The notes: generated by a model not told the origin, from the sequence alone. DNA of 64,000 nt from Vibrio xiamenensis (GCF_900100015.1 NZ_FNDD01000026.1:21301-85300); one strand, 5' to 3'; shown: positions 35,220-44,973, counted from the first letter of the stretch. Numbers and translations: made by a program.

Positions 35220-36119
35220 CTATTTAATTTCATAACGAATAACAATTGAATAGACTCTTTGCTGCCAATTTAAATTATCAGGTGCAGTTGGATAAGGCTC
35301 TGCTTGCTTAACCAATTTGATCGCCGCACGGTCAAATTCCCTCACCCGAGAAGGTTCACTCAACTTATGTTTCAATACCTTACCATCGCGGCTTAGCACA
35401 AATTCCACCGTCACGTCACCACGCAAACGCTGAGCGCGCAGCACTTTCGGGGTACGCTTTTTCGATAGCAGATGCTCACGAATCAACAGGTCAAACTGCT
35501 GCTCTGCACTGCCTCCCTCTTGATGACTTTGACCACTGCTGGCAATTTTTTGCTCAGAAACATGCGCTCCTTGCTGACCTTGTTGACCGCTTGAACTCGC
35601 CGTCGCAACATGCGCCGCACTGTCTGGCGTTGGTTGAGGTTTTGGTTCGGTTTTTAGCGGTTTATTAGGCGATTTTGTTGGCTTAACAATATCAAGGGGT
35701 TGATGTTTTTTTGCCGTCTGCTTCGGCTTAACCGGCTTGGTAGGCTTAGGTTCGGCTTTTACATCAGAAGGCTGAGGCGTACTTTTAGGCGTTGCTTGCT
35801 TGCTAGGCAGCACAAGTTCTGGAATAGGGTCGGATTGCGGCTTCGAATCGGTTTCAGCCTGAGTCTCAATGTCAGGCTCATTCGGTTGAGGCTTAGGCTG
35901 CTGCGGCTGAGCTTTCATTGCCACACTGGCCGCTTGCGGCTTTGAAACGGCAGCGCCGGCAAGCGCCGCTTGTAGCCCAAGGCTGATTTGCATGCTGTCC
36001 ACTTGGCGTGCGACCACCACTTTCTCAGACGGCCAATACTGCCAACCCGCGAATAACGCTGCGTGGATCGCGACAGAAAAAAACGTCGCGCGATAAAAAC
36101 GCGAGTGGGTTTCCATCAC
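35220..36119 (-). CDS. tonB: TonB energy-transducing protein
   Basis: A 299-residue TonB: short cytoplasmic start, membrane anchor (about 10-27, FFSVAIHAALFAGWQYW), a long Pro/Lys/Gln-rich periplasm-spanning region (about 60-170) and a C-terminal TonB domain (about 215-299: LRGDVTVEFVLSRDGKVLKHKLSEPS, then VYSIVIRYEIK). It transmits ExbB/ExbD-harvested proton motive force to outer-membrane receptors. Its ATG overlaps the exbD stop by 4 bp (ATGA), so it is the last gene of the M16-exbB-exbD-tonB operon. Confidence 0.92.
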   Translation of the reverse strand: MMETHSRFYRATFFSVAIHAALFAGWQYWPSEKVVVARQVDSMQISLGLQAALAGAAVSKPQAASVAMKAQPQQPKPQPNEPDIETQAETDSKPQSDPIPELVLPSKQATPKSTPQPSDVKAEPKPTKPVKPKQTAKKHQPLDIVKPTKSPNKPLKTEPKPQPTPDSAAHVATASSSGQQGQQGAHVSEQKIASSGQSHQEGGSAEQQFDLLIREHLLSKKRTPKVLRAQRLRGDVTVEFVLSRDGKVLKHKLSEPSRVREFDRAAIKLVKQAEPYPTAPDNLNWQQRVYSIVIRYEIK

Positions 36120-36541
36120 GACTCACCTTGGCTCAGAGCTAAATGAGTGACGTTAAGATTCAGCCCTTGCAGAATCGAAAATAACTCGACGGCTCGCTGC
36201 ATTGGTACCGATTGGTCGCTATGAATCACCACCGACATCTCTTCACCATACTGCTGCTTGAGCGCTGTGAGTGCAGCAACAAACGCAGGTTTAGAAGAAT
36301 AACTCTGTTTATCTAGGTACCACTGCTCGTCATCAGGCTTAAGCGCCAATGTCACCACTTGCTTTTTAACTTGGCTGCTGACCTGCGTAGTGGAGGTTTT
36401 GGGCAATTGCACTTCCATGGTAAGACGCGGAATATTAATCATCAGCATCATAAACGCGATCAACACAAAAATAACGTCGATCATCGGCGTCATGGCGTCT
36501 TGAAAGGCATCCGGTTGGGTTTGTTCATCTAATTCAATCAT
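36116..36541 (-). CDS. exbD: ExbD/TolR-family proton channel subunit
   Basis: A 141-residue protein with one N-terminal membrane helix containing the essential Asp: AMTPMIDVIFVLIAFMMLM, Asp22. The periplasmic domain (QLPKTSTTQ... VIHSDQSVPMQRAVELFSILQ) is typical of ExbD. The ATG at 36541 overlaps the exbB stop by 4 bp; a longer upstream reading frame lies within exbB and is not used. Confidence 0.95.
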   Translation of the reverse strand: MIELDEQTQPDAFQDAMTPMIDVIFVLIAFMMLMINIPRLTMEVQLPKTSTTQVSSQVKKQVVTLALKPDDEQWYLDKQSYSSKPAFVAALTALKQQYGEEMSVVIHSDQSVPMQRAVELFSILQGLNLNVTHLALSQGES

Positions 36542-37167
36542 GGCTGTGGCTCCGATACTTTCACGGTATCGGCGTGCAGCGTATGTGACAGATGATTCAG
36601 TAAATCGGTCGCTTGCGCCAAATGGCGACGAATCCGCGACTGAATCAAAGCGTGAAACAAAACGCATGACACGGCAATGACCATACCCGCAGCTGTGGTT
36701 GAGAGCGCTTGCCACAAACCATCCGCGATGATCGCAGGCTCTACAGGGCCACTATTTAAACCAATATCATGAAACGATCGCATCAAACCGATAATGGTTC
36801 CGAGCAACCCAAGCATGGGTGCCAGCGCTGCAATGGTCGTCAACCCAGACAGACGACGCTTGAGCAAATTGGCGTGGCGAAGCAGCGCAATTTTCACCGC
36901 TTCATCACGCAAGGTTTTATCGCTTTTTTGATGCACAGCCAGTACCTGAACAGCCGCTTGGTAGCCAGTGCGAGCGCTGGTAGCGATTTCAAGAGCTTTG
37001 GCGGTGTTTTTCTCTGTCAGAGCAGTAATAATTGAATGATACGTTTGCGCGCCCAATCCTTTGCAGCGCAGCACATAGCTGTATCTTTCAATAATTAGCG
37101 CCAGCGCGACCGCAGAGCACAGCAGCAAAGGCACACCCGTGGTAATTGACCAAACATCATTGGACAT
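36538..37167 (-). CDS. exbB: ExbB/MotA-TolQ-family proton channel subunit
   Basis: A 209-residue protein with three membrane helices and the conserved ExbB/TolQ stretch LTTIAALAPMLGLLGTIIGLMRSFHDIG, followed by GLWQALSTTAAGMVIAVSCVLFHAL. It forms the proton-conducting complex with ExbD. Its start overlaps the end of the M16 protease gene by 11 bp, which implies translational coupling. Confidence 0.95.
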   Translation of the reverse strand: MSNDVWSITTGVPLLLCSAVALALIIERYSYVLRCKGLGAQTYHSIITALTEKNTAKALEIATSARTGYQAAVQVLAVHQKSDKTLRDEAVKIALLRHANLLKRRLSGLTTIAALAPMLGLLGTIIGLMRSFHDIGLNSGPVEPAIIADGLWQALSTTAAGMVIAVSCVLFHALIQSRIRRHLAQATDLLNHLSHTLHADTVKVSEPQP

Positions 37168-40030
37168 TCTGAATCTCCAAATTATCAGTAGAAGAAGCGG
37201 ATTTTGGTAGCGAAATCAGCGTAGCCTGATCTCGCTGGGGAAAGATTTCCTGCGCTAGGGATTGCAGCGTAGGCGCATCCATTTCGAATTCCAAATTCAG
37301 CATTGAGCGCAAATATTGCGGGGAATCGTAACGTTGATAACTGAGCGCGAGACGACGTAACCAAGTGGTTGGCGCCTGTAAGCGCAGCTGCTCAGCAAAA
37401 TGCACATCACGGCGAATTCGAGGGTAATTTTCATCGCTAAGTTGGCGCTGCGTGGCTGCCATCACCTCAGATGCGGCTTCGAGCAGGGTATTAACATTGT
37501 CTGGCGCGCTATTAAAAGTCAGCTCAGATCGTAACTGATTATCGATATCCAGCGTCATTTCAAAACCGATTCGATACACGCCGCCCATCTGATGACGCAG
37601 ACGGTTTTTAAGATACTTTTGCATGATTGGCGTCAGGGTTGAAACCAAAAAGCTGCGCTCTGGCGTCCACTCAGTTGGCGTTTGCGATTTGACGATAACG
37701 CTGGCTTTATTCTCATCATAGCGAGCCACACTTTGCTTAGCGCGGCCCGGTGCAATGCTCGCCAAATGCGTGTTTAAGGTTTGCGTTACGCTAAGATTGG
37801 CTAGATATGGCAACACGCTGCGATGAACCAAGGATTCATCCAATTTGCCCACCAAAAATACCGTGCTGGGCTGCTCGCTAAGCTTGCGAATAATGTGGTT
37901 TAAGTCATCATTTGACAGCGCATCAATCTCAGTAAGAGTTGGTTGGAGGTTGCTCTCAGATTGAAACAAACTATCACGGGCGGTCTGCCATGCTGCGTGT
38001 TTCGAATCCAAGTGTTGTGCTTGCTCAGTTAAGCTGCGTTTAATCTCGGCGAGAGCATCAGCGCTCACGTGCCAATTGTGATGGCGCACATAGAAGCTTT
38101 TAAATAGCGCGTCCAATTGCTCTGGCTTGACGGCCGCTGACACGTCCAATTGGTCGGCCTTTTGCGCCCACGACCAATTAACACCGTGCGCCTTTTGCCA
38201 CTGCTGCCAAGTATCGCTGGCCGCGAAATCCAAATCAGCCTGCTGCCAAACCTGCAAACCGGTTTGGGTTAACCACGCTGGAAATTGGTCATTTAGATAG
38301 CCTGCGTTAGACAGCGCTTTGATATACAGCTCCCCATCTGGTGTATTTCGGTCAAGCCATAGCAAACGATTACCGTTAGCCAAGTTCCATTCGCTCACTT
38401 TAGGCTCTAAATAACGGCGCTTACTGATGACTCGCGGCGGGGCTAATGTCAGAGTCGGTAGCACCAAGGACTGCACGCTGCCGTTATTCTCTGTTGTTGA
38501 TTGGTCGCTTGCCTGTGACGTAGAAGTTGTCTCGCCAAGCACCAACGCATTCAAAGTTTGCTTTGCGACGGAGCGCTGTAGATCGCGTACTTGTGTTTGG
38601 GTCGGTAGCGCTTGCTTAACGCCGCCAGGAAGCTGGTAAAACACAAATTGGTCTTCGGAAGAAAGCAGCGCCCTCAAGCGAGCATTGACCTCCTCAAGCG
38701 TTAATTGGTTTAGCCAACGCCTGGTACGCTGAGTATAACGCTCATTATCTTCCACGACGGACTCCTGCATCAGTGCGGAGTTAATTTTGTCCTCCCACTG
38801 AGCGTAATTTCTTTTATCAACTAATGATTGATTGGAAGTAAGTACTTGCTGCGCTCGTTTCTTTAACTGATTAAACGCATCAGGATCCAACCCGTTTTGC
38901 CTTAAGCGTTCAACTTCGGTCACTATGGCCTGAAGACCTTGCTGATAATTACTGGTTTTCGCCGACAACGCGATGGTCAAACGCTGGTTGGTTGGCTCGT
39001 TAACAACAGCGCTTACGTAGTCGATACCTTGGTCCGCATAAAGTGGCGAACTCGCCCTAACCTGCTTGTTGATCAATTTACGCAAGAAGTAATTCTGCAA
39101 ACGCTGATACAACCCTTCCATCTGCCCTTTGGGCAACATGGCGCTGCGAAAACCCATGGTCACCGCAGAAGTCGAGCCATGAGGGTCTTGCACTTTACCA
39201 ATATAAAGTTGATCTTTGAGTGGCAATTCTAAGTAGTCGCGCTTTGGCGCTGCTTGCCAAGGCTGAGGCGCAAAATAATCCTGTATCGCTTGCTCAAATT
39301 CACGCTTTTCAAAATGGCCCGAAGCGATTAAAACCATGTTCGCAGGGCGATAATATTGATGATAGAAATCTTTAACTTGCTTTGAAGTCGTGGCTTCAAT
39401 AGTGTTTTGATAGCCGATCGTCGGCCAAAGTGCATAACGAGAATCATGCCGCGTAACGCGCTTTTTGTCATCATTGATGCGACTGGCGACACTATCCCCC
39501 AAACGCAGCTCCTCAAGAATTACCTTTTTCTCAACTTGCCAATCTGGCGCTTTCATTTCAGCGTGAAAAGCAATGTCGGCGAGCAATTTCACTGACTGTG
39601 CAATATTCAGAGCATCGTGAGGGCGAGTTCTCACCATAAATTGGGTTTCCGTTTGGCGCGTCATGGCATTAATTTGCACGCCCGTTTTCCAACCCAGTTC
39701 GTCAAAGTAAGCATGTAAGCTCTTGCCATATGCCTGATTAGTGCGAAACACCATGTGTTCGACCATATGGGCAATACCTGGCGTTGTATCGTCTACCGAC
39801 CCCACATTAACCACAAGCCGAAGATTGAACGGCTCACTGGCATCATCACTTTGATACGCCACGTAACGAAAACCATTGGCCAACTGTTGATGGTCAACTT
39901 GCGTTGTCCACTGCGGCGTGTGTTGAAGGTCAGCCGCAGAAATATCGGCCCATGCTGACATTGCTAACCCTAACGTTAACCAACCGGTGACGATTAACTT
40001 TAGTAGGCAATGGGATGAATATCTGAACAT
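37157..40030 (-). CDS. Exported M16-family zinc protease (PqqL/FusC-like)
   Basis: A 957-residue two-module M16 peptidase with a Sec signal peptide (about 1-28, ending MSAWA). The inverted zinc motif HxxEH is intact in the N-terminal module: His88, Glu91, His92 (AHMVEHMVF), with the distal Glu at about 173 in ILEELRLGD. The C-terminal module (about 490-957) lacks the motif, as usual. The length matches PqqL and FusC, periplasmic proteases linked to TonB-dependent import of proteins. It heads an operon with exbB, exbD and tonB and is divergent from a TonB-dependent receptor, so it probably processes the receptor's imported cargo in the periplasm (inference). Confidence 0.9.
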   Translation of the reverse strand: MFRYSSHCLLKLIVTGWLTLGLAMSAWADISAADLQHTPQWTTQVDHQQLANGFRYVAYQSDDASEPFNLRLVVNVGSVDDTTPGIAHMVEHMVFRTNQAYGKSLHAYFDELGWKTGVQINAMTRQTETQFMVRTRPHDALNIAQSVKLLADIAFHAEMKAPDWQVEKKVILEELRLGDSVASRINDDKKRVTRHDSRYALWPTIGYQNTIEATTSKQVKDFYHQYYRPANMVLIASGHFEKREFEQAIQDYFAPQPWQAAPKRDYLELPLKDQLYIGKVQDPHGSTSAVTMGFRSAMLPKGQMEGLYQRLQNYFLRKLINKQVRASSPLYADQGIDYVSAVVNEPTNQRLTIALSAKTSNYQQGLQAIVTEVERLRQNGLDPDAFNQLKKRAQQVLTSNQSLVDKRNYAQWEDKINSALMQESVVEDNERYTQRTRRWLNQLTLEEVNARLRALLSSEDQFVFYQLPGGVKQALPTQTQVRDLQRSVAKQTLNALVLGETTSTSQASDQSTTENNGSVQSLVLPTLTLAPPRVISKRRYLEPKVSEWNLANGNRLLWLDRNTPDGELYIKALSNAGYLNDQFPAWLTQTGLQVWQQADLDFAASDTWQQWQKAHGVNWSWAQKADQLDVSAAVKPEQLDALFKSFYVRHHNWHVSADALAEIKRSLTEQAQHLDSKHAAWQTARDSLFQSESNLQPTLTEIDALSNDDLNHIIRKLSEQPSTVFLVGKLDESLVHRSVLPYLANLSVTQTLNTHLASIAPGRAKQSVARYDENKASVIVKSQTPTEWTPERSFLVSTLTPIMQKYLKNRLRHQMGGVYRIGFEMTLDIDNQLRSELTFNSAPDNVNTLLEAASEVMAATQRQLSDENYPRIRRDVHFAEQLRLQAPTTWLRRLALSYQRYDSPQYLRSMLNLEFEMDAPTLQSLAQEIFPQRDQATLISLPKSASSTDNLEIQNVQ

Positions 40031-40054
40031 GATGAAATCGGTCTCACTGCATAA

Positions 40055-40094
40055 ATTGCAAATGAAATTGCAATTGATAATGACTTTTATTTAG
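40055..40094. promoter_or_regulatory. Palindrome and possible Fur box between the protease and receptor genes
   Basis: ATTGCAA-ATGAAA-TTGCAAT (40055-40074) is a perfect inverted repeat with 7-bp arms. It is followed by GATAATGACTTTTATTTAG (40076-40094), which matches 12 of 19 positions of the Fur consensus, all eight of the first half but few of the second. The region lies between divergent genes, so one regulator could control the whole import module. Confidence 0.4.
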
Positions 40095-40196
40095 ATTACC
40101 TATTGAAACGTTCCCGAAGATTACATTAAACTCCGAGCGATATCAAAATAATAACTTTATTAATAACAAGTCATTCACTCATACGGATAAGTGAAA

Positions 40197-42671
40197 ATGA
40201 ACAAAATAGCAGTGAGTTGCGTAGTGTTTGCTGCGCTACAGCCTTTTTATACCCTTGCGGATGACGACCCAGTAGATTTGGGAAGTATTGAAATCGTTGA
40301 ACAAAGCGGCGATAACCAACAAGATGACACCACCGAGCCGGTCTATTCTAGCTACGACCCTATCGATTCAGGGACAACCGTGATCGGTGAACAATCGGTC
40401 AACAACGTGATGCCAGGTGGTATCGATACCACAGAAATTTTGGGAACGGTTCCGGGTGTGCAGCTCGACAACACCAAAAGTGTTGGCAGCAAAGAGAACA
40501 TTCAGTCGCTGCGCCCACGTGATTTCTCGATTTCCGGCGGAAACTACTACGACAACAATGTTATGGTCGATGGCGTAAGTGCAACCTCGGCGCTGAACGT
40601 CACCAATAGCCAAATCAAAGATAGTAGCGACTCAGTGACTCTCAATTGGTATGAAGTCACCACTCAAACTTCGCAAACCTTATACGTTGATCCCTCTTTA
40701 ATCGGCGAAGTGGAAGTATTTGACTCCAATATCTCAGCCAAATACGGCGACTTTCTCGGTGGCGTGGTCAACTACAAAATACGCCAGCCGAAAAAAGAGT
40801 TTGGTTTTAAATTCAGTGCCGGGTTTCAGAATGACAGTATGCTCAGTTTCCATGACAGAACATCGGAAGATGATGATGAACTAGGCGCTCCAGCTGATTT
40901 TACGAAATGGCAAACCTCGGTCGCTTTTGACCTACCACTGACCGATAAATTAAGTGTGCTTGCAGCTTATACTCGAGCGGAGTCTTCAGTCTCTTACCAA
41001 GACGAAAACTACTTTAACAACGTTGATCATGATAACGGTGATAAGTCGGAGAATTTTCTGCTTAAAGGCGTTTATGAGTACAGTTCGGATTTAACCTTAG
41101 AAGGGCAGATTCTGTATAGCCCTTACTCCAGTGAATATGATCGACCAGATCGTTATAACGATCATCAGGTTGGCTATTCAACGGGTCTTCAAGGCTACCT
41201 TTCCGCCAAGGGTTGGACTGGAAATACTTCTTGGGACTCTAAGCTATCCTATAATTCTAGCGATACTAGTCGTGATGCTGACAGCAATATCTATATTGCT
41301 TGGCGAGGAAGTTCCGTCGATTGGTGTAATAAAACCAGCAACTGTCTAGAAGGCAGTACAGGTGATTTACAACAACAGCAGCAAGATTATTCTTGGGATT
41401 TTAATGCGTTAACCCCCGTGTTTTCGGGTACGTTATCCTACGGTTCTCGGTTCAAATATACGTTTGCAGAAAGTCATCGGCCTGAAGATGCAACCTACTA
41501 CGCCTTAGCAAAAAGCGCCTCCGGTGTAGATTGGCAATGTTCTGATGATGACCCTTCATGTAACGCAGGCAGTGTTACACGACGTAAATACATTTATAGC
41601 GCTTACGACGCTGATATCGGTGTCTATAGCCATGCGCTATGGACAGAGTATCAACAGAATATTCTTGACTCTGTTTCGGTACGTGCAGGGGTTAATTACT
41701 CGTACGATAATTTCCTAAATAATCATAATATTGCGCCGCGCTTTACCACCAGCTGGGAATTTCTACCGGAAACTTATCTGACCTTGGGAGCAAATCGCTA
41801 CTTTGCGAATAATATGCTTTCCTACGCGCTTCGTTCAAAACAGCCGGCATCGGTATGTTACCAACGCGATGTCAACACCTCCGATGGCTCTATTTCCGAC
41901 TGGGAGTCATGCAGTAGTCAACCATCAGCAAACGGATATCGAGTGGGTGAACTGGATACTCCCTACAGTGACGAACTCACCGCGGCGATTACGGTCCCGA
42001 CGCCACTTGCTGGTAATGTGCGTTTGCAAACTGTGTATCGCAAAAACCATAAACAGTTTACCAAGAGTGATAAGCTGACCGACGCTGACGACAACGACTA
42101 CTACCAACTTGAAAATGGAGGTGGCACTGACTATCTCGGTTATTCTATTGAGTGGACCGGACAATACGCTAACCACGCCTTTGGGTTAGATGCAACATGG
42201 TCAACTACTTATACCCATGGTCACACCAACTATATGAGTACTGACGATGACGAGACTGAAGAAGTCTATTATCAAGGTAGCGTGACAACCAAATCCGATA
42301 TGTATAAAGACGATGTTCGTGATAACTACGCCGCTCCCTTTGTCGCTAAAGCTTCATGGCAAGCAAGTTGGTTTAAGAAACGTTTGTTGACCTCGACACT
42401 GGTTAAGTATCAAAGCGGTTACAAAACCTTGGAGGATACCGGTGACAATATCGACATCGATGGCAGCACTTATGATATATGGGAATTTGAAACCACTTCC
42501 CCCATCATCACCGTCGATTTCAATACCCAATACCGCTTCTTGGATTATCAAAAGCAACAAGCCAGTATTGGTTTAAAAGTCAGCAACCTGTTTGATTACG
42601 TCCCCGACGACTACGCTGAGGATTACGTAATTGGTCGCTCTTATTGGGTGAACTTTAGTTACGAAATCTAA
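40197..42671 (+). CDS. TonB-dependent outer-membrane receptor
   Basis: An 824-residue receptor: signal peptide (MNKIAVSCVVFAALQPFYTLA), TonB-box-like GSIEIVEQ near the mature start, plug domain (about 60-190: TTEILGTVPGVQLDNTKSVG, NNVMVDGVS, GEVEVFDSNISAKYGDFLGGVVNYK) and a 22-strand-type barrel ending in an aromatic residue pattern SYWVNFSYEI. Several predicted outer loops carry Cys pairs (WCNKTSNC, CSDDDPSC, CYQRD...WESC), suggesting disulfide-stapled loops. The ATG at 40197 is used; an in-frame GTG at 40191 is the alternative. It is divergent from the M16-exbB-exbD-tonB operon and presumably its import partner. Ligand unknown; no siderophore-type signature was recognised. Confidence 0.88.
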   Translation: MNKIAVSCVVFAALQPFYTLADDDPVDLGSIEIVEQSGDNQQDDTTEPVYSSYDPIDSGTTVIGEQSVNNVMPGGIDTTEILGTVPGVQLDNTKSVGSKENIQSLRPRDFSISGGNYYDNNVMVDGVSATSALNVTNSQIKDSSDSVTLNWYEVTTQTSQTLYVDPSLIGEVEVFDSNISAKYGDFLGGVVNYKIRQPKKEFGFKFSAGFQNDSMLSFHDRTSEDDDELGAPADFTKWQTSVAFDLPLTDKLSVLAAYTRAESSVSYQDENYFNNVDHDNGDKSENFLLKGVYEYSSDLTLEGQILYSPYSSEYDRPDRYNDHQVGYSTGLQGYLSAKGWTGNTSWDSKLSYNSSDTSRDADSNIYIAWRGSSVDWCNKTSNCLEGSTGDLQQQQQDYSWDFNALTPVFSGTLSYGSRFKYTFAESHRPEDATYYALAKSASGVDWQCSDDDPSCNAGSVTRRKYIYSAYDADIGVYSHALWTEYQQNILDSVSVRAGVNYSYDNFLNNHNIAPRFTTSWEFLPETYLTLGANRYFANNMLSYALRSKQPASVCYQRDVNTSDGSISDWESCSSQPSANGYRVGELDTPYSDELTAAITVPTPLAGNVRLQTVYRKNHKQFTKSDKLTDADDNDYYQLENGGGTDYLGYSIEWTGQYANHAFGLDATWSTTYTHGHTNYMSTDDDETEEVYYQGSVTTKSDMYKDDVRDNYAAPFVAKASWQASWFKKRLLTSTLVKYQSGYKTLEDTGDNIDIDGSTYDIWEFETTSPIITVDFNTQYRFLDYQKQQASIGLKVSNLFDYVPDDYAEDYVIGRSYWVNFSYEI

Positions 42672-42681
42672 GCGTTCGACA

Positions 42682-42713
42682 AAAAAATACCCACCATTTG
42701 GTGGGTATTTTTA
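42682..42713. terminator. Bidirectional intrinsic terminator
   Basis: Stem AATACCCACCA / TGGTGGGTATT flanked by A7 and T5, between the receptor and the convergent chemoreceptor. Confidence 0.92.
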
Positions 42714-42726
42714 TTAGTAAAGCAGC

Positions 42727-44616
42727 TTAAAGCTTAAAGCGGGAAATTTCTTGACCAAGCTCATTGGCTAAGCGATGCAGCTCTTGAGCTTGAATTACCG
42801 CCTCTTGAGCATCATTCGCTAAGTGATCACTCACTTCACGCACCGACTCACTGTTTGAACTGATGTCCGATGTCACCAAGGATTGCTCTTCAGCAGCCGA
42901 CGCAATTTGCGTTGCCATATCGCTGATTTGTTTAATCGCTTCGCTGATTTCATGCAAGCTGTCACCGGTTTGATTGACATCTTCGACGCTGTTTTCCACC
43001 AGCTTATGACTTTCCGTCATTACATCCACCGCAGTGCCGGTGACTTTCTGCAGACCAGAGATCTTGGCTTGAATCTCTTCTGTTGAAGCATGAGTACGCT
43101 GAGACAACACGCGAACTTCATCAGCTACCACAGCAAAACCGCGACCTTGCTCGCCAGCACGTGCCGCTTCAATCGCTGCGTTAAGAGCTAGCAAGTTGGT
43201 TTGCTCTGCGATATCTCGAATCGTCGATAGAATGGTCGAGATGTCCTTAGCGTGCACTTCAAGCTCCCCAATGATGCTAACAGCATTGCTTAACTCTTTA
43301 GCAAGCTGGTCAATTGACTGCTTGCTTTGCTGCATCTGCTTGTAACCTTGGGCGCCAAGCTCCACTGATTGGTTAGCATTTTTGGCGGTATTTTCCGCAT
43401 TGCCAGCAATCTCGGCAGTCGCTGAGGCCATTTCGGTTACCGCGGTTGCCACCATAGTGATCTCGTCTTGCTGCTTACTGATGCGATCACTACGCTGAGT
43501 CGCAGCGTTCGCAGCATTATTGGCACGATCGTTAAGTGACAACGACACTTCGTGTACGTTTTTCACCATATTGTGCAAACGGTCAACGAACTTGTTGAAC
43601 TTATCGGCCAATAGCCCGACTTCATCTTGACTCTTAACCTGCAAGCGACGCGTTAAGTCGCCATCACCTTCAGCAATATCGGCCAGTGCATTGGCGATTT
43701 GACCGAGTTCGTTTAACTGACGAGCCACAAACCATGACGTCAAAAGTGCCATAATGACCAATATCACCAAACCAATCGTACTTTGAGTCACCAACAGTTT
43801 ATTAATTGGAGCTTCTAGTACAGATTTGTCCATCACCATCACCAACAGCCAGTCGGTGTTGTCGATGCTTTGTGCCATCAATACTTTATTTTTACCGTCA
43901 ATTTTAAGCTCAAGTGGCATCAAGTCTTTAGAAGCATTGGCCAAGCGACCAATGGTCAAATCCGCAGACATCTCTTCGGTGGTTTTGAGATTAAGCTCTT
44001 TATTTGGGTGGGCAACGATGGTGCCCTTTTGATTGACGAGTATGGCGTAACCTTTGCCCGGTACTTTAATCGCCAAAACGTCTTTAATCAGTTTATCCAA
44101 CGCCAAGTTTGAGGCAACCACACCCGTAAATTGGCCATTAACAAACACAGGGTCTGCCAAGGTCACCACTAAAGTTTGCATCGTGACACTGACGTAAGGA
44201 TCGGTAGTAATAGGACCGCCAGCGGCTTTTGCTTGTTTGTACCAACCACGCACTCTTGGATCGTAGCCAGCTTTGTTTAGGGAAGGATCTTGACGGAACA
44301 TCTCACCTTTTTCATTACCGTAATAACTCAGTCCAAACGAACCGGACTGAAAAGTTTGACGCAAATGTGGAACGACGTCTAAATCTGGATTTTTCTCGAC
44401 TTCTTCTTTTAACCCTTTGATTGATTGTTGTTTGGTGTACATCCAATCGCCAATGCCTTTGGCATGGGCCATTAAGGTGTTTCGACTCTCGCTTTCAATA
44501 GCAAGCCAGCTCTCTTGCTTAAACGCTTGATACCCCGCAGCAACCAAAATGGCCGCTGTCAGTGCAATCGCGATAACCACAGAGAAAACCATTTTTCTCT
44601 TCAAACTCAATTGCAT
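42727..44616 (-). CDS. Methyl-accepting chemotaxis protein with dCache-type sensor
   Basis: A 629-residue chemoreceptor: membrane helix at about 10-29, a large periplasmic double-Cache domain (about 35-280), second membrane helix (about 283-303), HAMP, and signalling tip DIAEQTNLLALNAAIEAARAGEQGRGFAVVADEVR. In the sensor, GYDPRVRGWYKQA, TTDPYVS and VTLADPV match the Y..R.WY...D pattern of amino-acid-binding dCache_1 receptors such as Vibrio Mlp24/Mlp37 and Pseudomonas PctA. An amino acid or related ligand is the best guess. GAGGAG precedes the start. Confidence 0.92.
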   Translation of the reverse strand: MQLSLKRKMVFSVVIAIALTAAILVAAGYQAFKQESWLAIESESRNTLMAHAKGIGDWMYTKQQSIKGLKEEVEKNPDLDVVPHLRQTFQSGSFGLSYYGNEKGEMFRQDPSLNKAGYDPRVRGWYKQAKAAGGPITTDPYVSVTMQTLVVTLADPVFVNGQFTGVVASNLALDKLIKDVLAIKVPGKGYAILVNQKGTIVAHPNKELNLKTTEEMSADLTIGRLANASKDLMPLELKIDGKNKVLMAQSIDNTDWLLVMVMDKSVLEAPINKLLVTQSTIGLVILVIMALLTSWFVARQLNELGQIANALADIAEGDGDLTRRLQVKSQDEVGLLADKFNKFVDRLHNMVKNVHEVSLSLNDRANNAANAATQRSDRISKQQDEITMVATAVTEMASATAEIAGNAENTAKNANQSVELGAQGYKQMQQSKQSIDQLAKELSNAVSIIGELEVHAKDISTILSTIRDIAEQTNLLALNAAIEAARAGEQGRGFAVVADEVRVLSQRTHASTEEIQAKISGLQKVTGTAVDVMTESHKLVENSVEDVNQTGDSLHEISEAIKQISDMATQIASAAEEQSLVTSDISSNSESVREVSDHLANDAQEAVIQAQELHRLANELGQEISRFKL

Positions 44617-44973
44617 TACTTTACTCCTCGCAGAATGCTCGTGTGATTCTTAAACGGTCACACTTAAGTTGGAGATTAGTAGAAAACCTTCAATTTAGCG
44701 TGAAAACTTTTCGCTATTGGACATTTCCTCACCATATAAATAATCAGTTTGTTACCTTGTGGGAAAAAACGGCTGAAACTTATTGTTTTTTCAACCCCAA
44801 AATGAGTGCAAAAATGGCGTTCAGCCCTTATTCCACCTAGCCTTTAGAGAACTCCATGCCCAATAAAAACGCAACAAAAAATGTCAAACCATCGCGTTTT
44901 AGAAAATATCAACTAGGGTAATTATATCAACACGTTAAAACTACACTTTACTGCCAGCACAAGGAGTTGTGAC
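44617..44973. other. Divergent intergenic region
   Basis: 357 bp between a chemoreceptor and the dienelactone hydrolase. It holds an inverted repeat GTGTGA-N11-TCACAC (44641-44663) close to the chemoreceptor start. The AAGGAG for the hydrolase is at about 44961. Nothing else recognised. Confidence 0.5.

Noticed and set aside
35700..35945. Arg/Leu-rich plus-strand ORF of 81 codons
   Set aside because: It is the antisense shadow of TonB's Pro/Lys-rich linker.
44641..44663. CRP site (TGTGA...TCACA) upstream of the dCache chemoreceptor
   Set aside because: The arms are separated by 11 bp, whereas CRP needs 6. Recorded as a plain inverted repeat.
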